From Rhodobacterales bacterium (GTDB lineage: Bacteria; Pseudomonadota; Alphaproteobacteria; Rhodobacterales; Rhodobacteraceae), in NCBI GenBank assembly GCA_025357355.1, contig JANXPK010000448.1:1-6513 (forward strand): a stretch of 6,513 nt of DNA, in the 5' to 3' direction. The notes beneath the pieces were generated by a model. The model did no database searches. It was not told the DNA's origin and saw nothing but the letters and a program-made list of their open reading frames with translations. Below, piece by piece: positions 1 to 5,052 of the stretch. Made by a program: the position numbers and the translations under genes. Each line of letters begins with the position of its first letter. Within the stretch, counting starts at the first letter, position 1.

Positions 1-127
1 GGCGGCGCGGCGGGCTTTGATGGAACGGGCAACGGTCGTGACGCCAATGGTTGCTGCTCGCCGACCTCCGGTCGAGCTGTTCCATCCGGTTGCACGGATG
101 CCGGAGATGGCTGGCGCAGTGGCCTGA
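1..127 (+). CDS. possible 3' end of an upstream gene, product not recognised
   Basis: One frame is open from the window edge (first full codon at position 2) to a TGA at 125-127. It encodes about 41 residues ending in PPVELFHPVARMPEMAGAVA. Its amino-acid composition looks more protein-like than the competing frame 1, which stays open to 198 but is Gly/Ser/Thr-rich. The stop is followed after 4 nt by a hairpin at 132-160, as expected at a gene end. Third-position GC is only about two thirds, lower than in the clear genes here, so the assignment is weak. I do not recognise the family. It could equally be non-coding sequence upstream of the DUF1989 gene. Confidence 0.27.
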   Translation, partial: AARRALMERATVVTPMVAARRPPVELFHPVARMPEMAGAVA

Positions 128-131
128 CCGG

Positions 132-160
132 GCCCGGCGACCGCAAAGCGGTTTCCGGGC
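132..160 (+). terminator. hairpin, possible terminator after the TGA at 125-127
   Basis: An outer stem GCCCGG (132-137) pairs with CCGGGC (155-160), and an inner stem ACCGC (140-144) pairs with GCGGT (148-152) around an AAA loop. The two stems are separated by a C/T mismatch and a G-T wobble. No run of T follows (the next bases are GTGGTTTGG), so it is not a canonical intrinsic terminator. It may instead stabilise the 3' end of the upstream mRNA or act in the leader of the DUF1989 gene. Confidence 0.3.
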
Positions 161-220
161 GTGGTTTGGCCATGAAGGACTTGTTTGCGCCGCGGTGATG
201 GGTGCATCGTGGCGAAAAAC

Positions 221-225
221 GGAGG
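221..225 (+). promoter_or_regulatory. ribosome binding site fixing the DUF1989 start
   Basis: GGAGG lies 5 nt before the ATG at 231. Upstream in-frame ATGs, the first at 51, have no comparable site, and the extra 60 residues they would add are low-complexity and Arg/Ser/Trp-rich, unlike the family N-terminus. This supports a 286-residue protein. Confidence 0.65.
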
Positions 226-230
226 GGTGG

Positions 231-1091
231 ATGAAATTATCGGTGCCGGAGCATGGTATGCCGGGACATGGGGTGGCGGCACAGCGAATGCCGCCGGTCA
301 TCTGCTACCCGGTCGAAGGGTTGCGGGCGCCGGATCTGCTTGGCTACCGGGCGGTGCGCGTAGGGTGGGAACGGCGGCAGGCGGTGCGCGTTCCGCCGCG
401 GGAGGCGCGCTGCTTCGAGGTGCAAGCGGGTGAGTTCTTCCGGATTTCAAGCGTGGAAGGACCGCAGGTAGGTGACCTGAACTTGTGGAATTCAAAGGAT
501 ATTTCAGAACGATTTTTCTCGGGCAAGACCCGGGCGTTGCATGGGACCCATCTGTCGACGGGCGATCGGATGTGGTCGAACCTGCCCTATTTGCGGGCGA
601 TGGCGACGATTACCGAAGATACGCTGGACTGGTACGGGTTTGATGCCTTTGGCGGGTCGGTGCACGACGTGATCGGGACGCGCTGCGATCCCTATACGCA
701 TAACCTGTTGAGCGGCGGGCAATATCATCATTGCTGCCATTCCAACCTGAGCCGGGCGCTGGCCGACAGGCTGGGCATCACGGCGCAAGAGGCCGAAGGA
801 CATGTGCATGACGTTCTGAACGTGTTCATGTGCACGGGATTTATCCGCGACACCGGGCAGTATTTCATGAAAGCCTCGCCGGTCAGACCGGGCGACTTCA
901 TTGAATTCTTTGCGGAAATTGATCTGTTGGGGGCGCTGTCGGCCTGTCCGGGCGGGGATTGTTCGGCCGAGCATTCCTCGGATCAGGCGGTGTGCCATCC
1001 GCTGCTGGTGGAGGTATTCCGGCCGAGTGCGCCCCCTGTCGGTTGGGTCCCGTCACCGCCCAATGGCTATGGACGCAGCCACGGGCGGTGA
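231..1091 (+). CDS. DUF1989 / urea carboxylase-associated family protein
   Basis: The 286-residue protein reads as a single DUF1989 domain over roughly residues 45-265. Visible family blocks are GDLNLWN (81-87), LHGTHLSTGDRMWSN (103-117), VHDVIGTRCDPYTHNLL (144-160), HHCCHSNL (166-173), NVFMCTGF (197-204) and the C-terminal block GDFIEFFAEIDLLGALSACP (221-240). His145, Cys152 and Cys168/169 are good candidates for a metal site, by inference from their conservation in the family. There is no signal peptide or membrane segment, so it should be cytosolic. Some family members are the paired subunits of carboxyguanidine deiminase, which work with urea/guanidine carboxylase. Here there is one copy and no carboxylase or transporter in view, so that role cannot be assigned. 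The neighbour is convergent deoD. The family call is firm; the reaction is unknown. The start was chosen from the GGAGG at 221-225. Confidence 0.9.
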   Translation: MKLSVPEHGMPGHGVAAQRMPPVICYPVEGLRAPDLLGYRAVRVGWERRQAVRVPPREARCFEVQAGEFFRISSVEGPQVGDLNLWNSKDISERFFSGKTRALHGTHLSTGDRMWSNLPYLRAMATITEDTLDWYGFDAFGGSVHDVIGTRCDPYTHNLLSGGQYHHCCHSNLSRALADRLGITAQEAEGHVHDVLNVFMCTGFIRDTGQYFMKASPVRPGDFIEFFAEIDLLGALSACPGGDCSAEHSSDQAVCHPLLVEVFRPSAPPVGWVPSPPNGYGRSHGR

Positions 1092-1095
1092 GGGG

Positions 1096-1800
1096 TCAGG
1101 CGAAGGCGGCTTGCAGCGCAACCTCTACCATGGCGCCAAAGCTGGTTTCGCGCTGGTCGGCGGGCAGGGCTTCGTGGGTGAGGATGTGGTCGGAGATGGT
1201 CAGAATGGCCAGGGCGCGGCGGTTGTAGCGGGCGGCGATGGTGTAAAGCTCGGCGGCCTCCATCTCGACACAGAGGGTGCCGTGACGCTGCAACTGGTCA
1301 CTAAGGTCTTGGCGTTCATCATAAAAAGTGTCGGAAGAATAGATGCCGCCGACATGGACCGGCACGCCGATCTTGCGGGCGGCCTGGTGGGCGGCGCTGA
1401 GCAGGGCGAAGTTGGCGCAGGGGGCAAAGTTCAACTCTTGAAAGATGCTGCGCGAGGGAGAGCCGTTGGTCGAGGCGGTCTGGGCCAGCACCACATCGCG
1501 GACCTTGACGTCGGGCTGCAATGCACCGGCGGAGCCGATGCGGATCAGGGTCTGGGCACCGTAATCCCTAATCAATTCATTGACATAGATCGACAGCGAC
1601 GGCATGCCCATGCCGGTGCCATGGATCGTGACACGGTAGCCGTTCCAGGTGCCGGTGTAGCCAAGCATTCCGCGCACCTCGTTCACCAGCACCGGATTTG
1701 TCAGGTATTTCTGCGCGGCCCAGCGGGCGCGGTAGGGATCGCCGGGCAGAAGCACGGTTTCGGCGATGTCGCCTGGCTTGGCGCCGACGTGGAAGGTCAT
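1096..1800 (-). CDS. deoD: purine nucleoside phosphorylase, DeoD type
   Basis: This 234-residue cytosolic enzyme of the hexameric NP-I family cleaves purine (deoxy)ribonucleosides with phosphate to the free base and (deoxy)ribose-1-phosphate, for salvage. Essentially every active-site residue of E. coli DeoD (mature numbering) is present at the same number: His4, the phosphate loop Gly20 and Arg24 (LPGDPYRA), Arg43 (VRGMLG), Arg87 and Ser90 (IRIGSAG), the ribose-binding VEME at 178-181, and the SDH motif with catalytic Asp204 followed by Arg217. Length is close to the E. coli enzyme (about 239). The start is supported by AGGAGG (complement of 1805-1810), 4 nt before the ATG. Its stop lies 4 nt from the end of the convergent DUF1989 gene. 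No other nucleoside gene is in view, so it looks like a single transcription unit in this window. A four-unit 11-bp repeat sits 57 bp upstream and could regulate it. Confidence 0.96.
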   Translation of the reverse strand: MTFHVGAKPGDIAETVLLPGDPYRARWAAQKYLTNPVLVNEVRGMLGYTGTWNGYRVTIHGTGMGMPSLSIYVNELIRDYGAQTLIRIGSAGALQPDVKVRDVVLAQTASTNGSPSRSIFQELNFAPCANFALLSAAHQAARKIGVPVHVGGIYSSDTFYDERQDLSDQLQRHGTLCVEMEAAELYTIAARYNRRALAILTISDHILTHEALPADQRETSFGAMVEVALQAAFA

Positions 1801-1856
1801 GGGTCCTCCTGCGGACGAATCTGGGTTAACACGTGGAAATGGTGGGAAAAGGGTGA

Positions 1857-1900
1857 CCTACAAAGCACCTACATTGCGCCTACATTCCCGCTACACCAAA
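1857..1900. repeat. four tandem 11-bp direct repeats, candidate regulator binding array
   Basis: The units are CCTACAAAGCA, CCTACATTGCG, CCTACATTCCC and GCTACACCAAA. CTACA recurs at 1858, 1869, 1880 and 1891, an exact 11-bp period, with the 3' half of each unit diverging. On the deoD strand the core reads TGTAG. One-turn spacing of direct half-sites is the pattern used by OmpR/PhoB-type winged-helix response regulators. The array lies 57 bp upstream of the deoD start and about 230 bp upstream of the GH3 start. I do not recognise the regulator. Confidence 0.6.
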
Positions 1901-1974
1901 CTGTCGGGGCCAAGCGGCCTTGGTCATTAACAAGGAGTGCAGGGGCTGCGCAAGGGCCTGCGGCATCGAGCGCG

Positions 1975-2029
1975 GCGGGGGGTTTCACACCCCCCGCACC
2001 CCCTGTGGAGTATTTGTGCCAAGATGAGA
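1975..2029. repeat. GC-rich hairpin plus Rhodobacteraceae-type extragenic element
   Basis: GCGGGGGGT (1975-1983) pairs perfectly with ACCCCCCGC (1989-1997) around a TTCAC loop. A C-rich stretch follows, then GTATTTGTGCCAAGATGA (2010-2027). From memory, closely similar hairpin-plus-tail sequences (C-rich, then GAGTATTT, then CCAAGATGA) recur between genes in many Rhodobacteraceae; this was not checked here. There is no T tract. The element lies between two divergent gene starts, so it is not obviously terminating either gene. Confidence 0.5.
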
Positions 2030-2063
2030 TGGGCTGAGCCGGTCGGGGAACGTTGCAGGTTTC

Positions 2064-2075
2064 TATAACGTTACA
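2064..2075. promoter_or_regulatory. LacI-type operator overlapping a -10-like box, upstream of the GH3 gene
   Basis: TATAACGTTACA contains the perfect palindrome TAACGTTA (2066-2073) centred on CG. It differs by one base from the symmetric sequence TGTAACGTTACA. A CG-centred palindrome is the hallmark of LacI/GalR-family operators, which often control sugar hydrolase genes. Its left half, TATAAC (2064-2069), also resembles a -10 hexamer, so a bound repressor would block initiation. I see no good -35 box 16-18 bp upstream. No LacI-family gene is in the window. Confidence 0.4.
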
Positions 2076-2118
2076 GCTTGCGATTCGGGGGGAAATGAGG
2101 GAAGGGGGCGGCGCTAGT

Positions 2119-2125
2119 GGAGGGG
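2119..2125 (+). promoter_or_regulatory. ribosome binding site fixing the GH3 start
   Basis: GGAGGGG lies 5 nt before the ATG at 2131. The in-frame codon at 2053 would add 26 residues rich in Gly and Arg, would run through the operator-like palindrome at 2064-2075, and has no comparable site. The ATG at 2131 begins MTDIDALLDQMTLEEQ, a normal GH3 N-terminus. Confidence 0.65.
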
Positions 2126-2130
2126 ATGCG

Positions 2131-4563
2131 ATGACCGATATTGACGCGCTTTTGGACCAGATGACGCTGGAGGAGCAGGTTTCGATCTTGTCGGGCGAGG
2201 ACTTCTGGTCGCTGCCAGCCACCCCGCGGCTGGGGATCGGCAAGCTGCGGGTGACGGACGGGCCGAGCGGAGCGCGGGGGGCGGGTTCGTTGGTGGGGGG
2301 CGTCAGGTCGGCGGCGTTTCCGGTGGGGATTGTGCTGGGCTCGTCATGGGACCCGGAACTGGCGCGGCAGATCGGGGCGGCGCTGGCGGAAGAGGTGCAG
2401 TCCAAGGGCGCGCATGTGTCGCTGGCGCCGACGGTGAACATCCAGCGTTCGGTGACCAACGGGCGGAATTTCGAGTGCTTTGCCGAGGACCCGGTGCTGA
2501 CGGCAGAGCTGGCGGTGGGTTATATCGAGGGGCTGCAATCGCGGCGGGTCAGCGCCACGATCAAGCATTTCGTCGGCAACGAGAGCGAGATCGAGCGGAC
2601 GACCATCAGTTCGGACATCGACGAGCGGACGTTGCGCGAGGTCTATCTGATCCCGTTCGAGGCGGCGGTGAAGCGGGCGAAAACCTGGGGGATCATGTCG
2701 TCCTACAACAAGGTCAACGGCACCTATGCGGCGGAAAATCACGGGACCCTGACTGAAGTGCTGCGCGAGCAGTGGGGCTATGACGGGGTGGTGATGTCGG
2801 ACTGGTTCGGCTCGCGGTCGTGCGAGCCTACGGTCAACGCCGGGCTGGATCTGGAGATGCCGGGGCCGACGCGGGACCGAGGGGCCAGGCTGGTGGCGGC
2901 GGTGAAGGCCGGAACGGTCACAGCCGGGGCGGTGCGGGAGCGGGCTGCAAATGTGCTGCGGCTGATGGTGCGGACCGGGGCGATTTCGGATCATCGGGCG
3001 TTTGTCGAGCGGGCGGATGACCGGCCGGAGCACCGGGCGTTGATCCGGCGGGCGGGGGCGGCAGGGGCGGTGCTGGTCAAGAACGCCGGGCTGTTGCCCT
3101 TGGGGAAGGCGGGGACCGTGGCGGTGATCGGGCCCAATGCCCGCGTGGCCCAGATCATGGGCGGCGGGTCGGCGCAGTTGAACCCGCATTACGCGGTCAG
3201 CCCGTGGGACGGGTTGGTCGGGGCGGTGGGGGAGGCGGCTTTGCGCTTTGCGCCGGGCTGCACCAATCACCGCTTCGAGCCGATGCTGACGGGCGCGTTC
3301 CAGGTGGAGTTCTTTGCCGGCAAGGCGTTGCAGGGCGCGGTCGTGCATGCCGAGGTGCTGAACGACCTAATGGCGTTCTGGATCCCGCCTTTGGGCAGCG
3401 GCAAGGTCGATCCCGTCAACTTCTCGGCTCGGGTGACGGGGGTGTTTGTGCCAGAGGCGTCGGGGCTGCACCGGGTTGGGGTTTTCGCTGCGGGTTACGC
3501 CAGGGTCCGCATCGACGGGCGGCTGGTGGCCAATGCCTGGGACGGCTGGAAGAAGGGGGCGACCTTTTTCGAAGAGGGTTGCGACGAGGTGGTGGGCGAG
3601 GTCACGCTGGAAGCCGGGCGGGCGCATCAGATCACGGTGGAGTTCTGCAACAAGCCGGCCGACAATCTGGTCTTTGCCGGGCTGAGGGTGGGGATCGGGC
3701 GGCCCTTGGGCGACGCCGATATCGCCGAGGCGGCGCGGGTGGCGGCGGGGGCCGAGCGGGCGGTGATCTTTGCGGGGCGGACCGGGGAGTGGGATACCGA
3801 AGGCTGGGATCTGCCGGGGATCACGCTGCCGGGGCGGCAGGATGAGTTGATTGCGGCGGTGGCGCGGGCCAATCCGAACACTGTGGTGGTGTTACAGACC
3901 GGCGGACCGGTGGCAATGCCGTGGCTGGATGAGGTCGCGGCGGTGCTGCATGCGTGGTATCCGGGGCAGGAGGCGGGCAATGCGATTGCGGATGTGCTTT
4001 TTGGCGACGCGGAGCCCGCTGGCCGGTTGGCGCAGACCCATCCCAAGCAGTGGTCGGACAATCCGACCCATTCGCAGGACCGCGAGGTCTATCCGGGGCT
4101 GAACGGGCATGTCCGTTATGAGGAGGGGGTCTTTGTCGGATACCGCCACTATGACCGCCACGGCATTGTGCCCTTGTTCCCGTTCGGTCACGGCTTGGGC
4201 TATACGACCTTTGCGATGGCGGGGCTGAAGCTGGCCGAGAATGGCAGCCGCGTTGTGGTGACGCTGACCAATACCGGCGGGCGGGCGGGCAGCACCGTGG
4301 TGCAGGTCTATGTTGGCGACAGCCAGGCGTCGGTGCCGCGGCCTGTGAAAGAGTTGAAGGGATTTGCCAAGGTCAGGCTGGAGCCGGGCGAAAGCCGTCT
4401 GGTCGAGATCGGGCTGGAGCCGCGGGCTTTCGCGTTCTGGGATGGGACGGTCGGCCAATGGCGGATCGAGGCCGGGGTGTTCGAGATCAGCGCCGGCTTT
4501 TCCGCCACCGACCTGCCCTTGCGAGGCCAGGTGACGATGGCGGGGCGGCTGTTGCCGGTCTGA
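2131..4563 (+). CDS. family GH3 beta-glucosidase with PA14 insert
   Basis: This 810-residue enzyme should hydrolyse terminal beta-linked sugars, most likely beta-glucosides, from the non-reducing end with retention. Domains in order are the GH3 N-terminal barrel (about 5-290), the GH3 C-terminal sandwich (about 312 onward) interrupted by a PA14 domain (about 385-525), then the fibronectin III-like domain (about 715-795). Substrate-site residues are visible at Asp43 (TDGPSG), Arg112 (GRNFE) and Lys145-His146 (KHFVGN). The nucleophile is Asp224 in VMSDWFG. The probable acid/base is Glu557 in DTEGWDLPG, by comparison with the EGxD loop of PA14-type GH3 enzymes such as yeast KmBglI. There is no signal peptide, so it should act in the cytoplasm on imported oligosaccharides. 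The length fits PA14-type members. It converges with the DUF6455 gene with a 4-bp gap. A LacI-type operator at 2064-2075 suggests sugar induction. Specificity (glucoside, xyloside or other) cannot be read from sequence. Confidence 0.95.
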   Translation: MTDIDALLDQMTLEEQVSILSGEDFWSLPATPRLGIGKLRVTDGPSGARGAGSLVGGVRSAAFPVGIVLGSSWDPELARQIGAALAEEVQSKGAHVSLAPTVNIQRSVTNGRNFECFAEDPVLTAELAVGYIEGLQSRRVSATIKHFVGNESEIERTTISSDIDERTLREVYLIPFEAAVKRAKTWGIMSSYNKVNGTYAAENHGTLTEVLREQWGYDGVVMSDWFGSRSCEPTVNAGLDLEMPGPTRDRGARLVAAVKAGTVTAGAVRERAANVLRLMVRTGAISDHRAFVERADDRPEHRALIRRAGAAGAVLVKNAGLLPLGKAGTVAVIGPNARVAQIMGGGSAQLNPHYAVSPWDGLVGAVGEAALRFAPGCTNHRFEPMLTGAFQVEFFAGKALQGAVVHAEVLNDLMAFWIPPLGSGKVDPVNFSARVTGVFVPEASGLHRVGVFAAGYARVRIDGRLVANAWDGWKKGATFFEEGCDEVVGEVTLEAGRAHQITVEFCNKPADNLVFAGLRVGIGRPLGDADIAEAARVAAGAERAVIFAGRTGEWDTEGWDLPGITLPGRQDELIAAVARANPNTVVVLQTGGPVAMPWLDEVAAVLHAWYPGQEAGNAIADVLFGDAEPAGRLAQTHPKQWSDNPTHSQDREVYPGLNGHVRYEEGVFVGYRHYDRHGIVPLFPFGHGLGYTTFAMAGLKLAENGSRVVVTLTNTGGRAGSTVVQVYVGDSQASVPRPVKELKGFAKVRLEPGESRLVEIGLEPRAFAFWDGTVGQWRIEAGVFEISAGFSATDLPLRGQVTMAGRLLPV

Positions 4564-4567
4564 AACG

Positions 4568-4909
4568 TCAGAGCAGGGCGAAAGCGTCGGCGTTGGGGCA
4601 GAAGCCGCAATCTTTGGCCACAGCCTCCGGGTTGGCAAGGGTTACGGCGCAGGCCTTGCGTTTGGTGCAGCCATAGCAGGTTTCCAGAAGATCGGCATAA
4701 GTCGCGCGCGGTTCCTGCAAGTCGTCGGCGTCGACGCCAAAGATGGCGGCCATCGCGGTCATCCGCTCGCCCACGCCACGGGGCATCAGGGCGATGCGGC
4801 GCAATTGATCGCGGGTCAGGCCGAGCTCGTCAAGATCGCGCTCGGACAGCGCGTCGATTTCCTTGAGGTCGCGGTGGTTGGCAAACAGGGATTTGAGGCC
4901 TTCGATCAT
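4568..4909 (-). CDS. small cysteine-rich protein, DUF1127-like plus DUF6455
   Basis: With the ATG at 4907-4909 the protein has 113 residues. The N-terminal part (about 7-42, with HRDLKEIDALSERDLDELGL) resembles the DUF1127 helix-turn motif. The C-terminal part carries five cysteines, C78-x2-C81-x5-C87-x13-C101-x2-C104, ending CGFCPNADAFALL, typical of DUF6455 proteins of Rhodobacteraceae. The cysteines suggest a metal or redox site, but no function is established to my knowledge. There is no signal peptide or membrane segment. The start was chosen because AAGGA (complement of 4917-4921) lies 7 nt upstream. An ATG at 4936 (122 residues, beginning MFQTIKD) is a real alternative but lacks a clear ribosome site. 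The open frame extends further to 5038. The gene converges on the GH3 gene and diverges from the acyltransferase gene. Confidence 0.82.
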   Translation of the reverse strand: MIEGLKSLFANHRDLKEIDALSERDLDELGLTRDQLRRIALMPRGVGERMTAMAAIFGVDADDLQEPRATYADLLETCYGCTKRKACAVTLANPEAVAKDCGFCPNADAFALL

Positions 4910-4987
4910 GATGATGTCCTTGATGGTTTGGAACATCATCCGCCGTCTGGTCCGGTCCGCCATTGATCTGGCGCAAACTTGCCAGGC

Positions 4988-5020
4988 AGTTTGACGAGTT
5001 TTGACGATTTTGGCGATTTG
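4988..5020. repeat. short tandem TTTTGACG-type repeats in a divergent promoter region
   Basis: AGTTTGACG (4988-4996), AGTTTTGACG (4997-5006), ATTTTGGCG (5007-5015) and ATTTG (5016-5020) follow one another with a 9-10 bp period. The region is AT-richer than its surroundings. TTGACG at 4991-4996 could be a -35 box for the acyltransferase gene, with a weak -10 (GATTTG, 5015-5020) 18 bp downstream. The repeats may also be a regulator site for either divergent gene. The evidence is sequence pattern only. Confidence 0.35.
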
Positions 5021-5052
5021 CCGCGGCGCAGTTGCCATGCCATCATTGGCAA

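Noticed and set aside
1..198. Frame 1 open to TGA at 196-198
   Set aside because: Its translation is Gly/Ser/Thr/Asp-rich without motif and its third-position GC is no better than the frame ending at 127.
51..230. Sixty-residue N-terminal extension of the DUF1989 protein
   Set aside because: It has no ribosome site, crosses the hairpin at 132-160 and is unlike the family N-terminus; GGAGG precedes the ATG at 231.
1857..1900. CRISPR array or plasmid iterons
   Set aside because: The units are only 11 bp, directly abutting and without spacers, and there is no cas or replication initiator gene nearby.
901..2037. Long plus-strand open frame of 378 codons
   Set aside because: It is antisense to deoD over most of its length, then runs through the repeat array and hairpin. 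DeoD has every catalytic residue in place, so this frame is a high-GC shadow.
1937..2065. Short GTG-started frame after AAGGAG at 1933
   Set aside because: Despite the purine-rich site, the product is Arg/His/Pro-rich and is made by reading through the GC hairpin and repetitive element.
2344..3348. Minus-strand open frame of 334 codons, with others at 1869-2459 and 3892-4638
   Set aside because: They lie opposite the GH3 gene, are rich in Arg/Pro/His/Gln or Ser/Pro, lack domain motifs and mirror its codon pattern.
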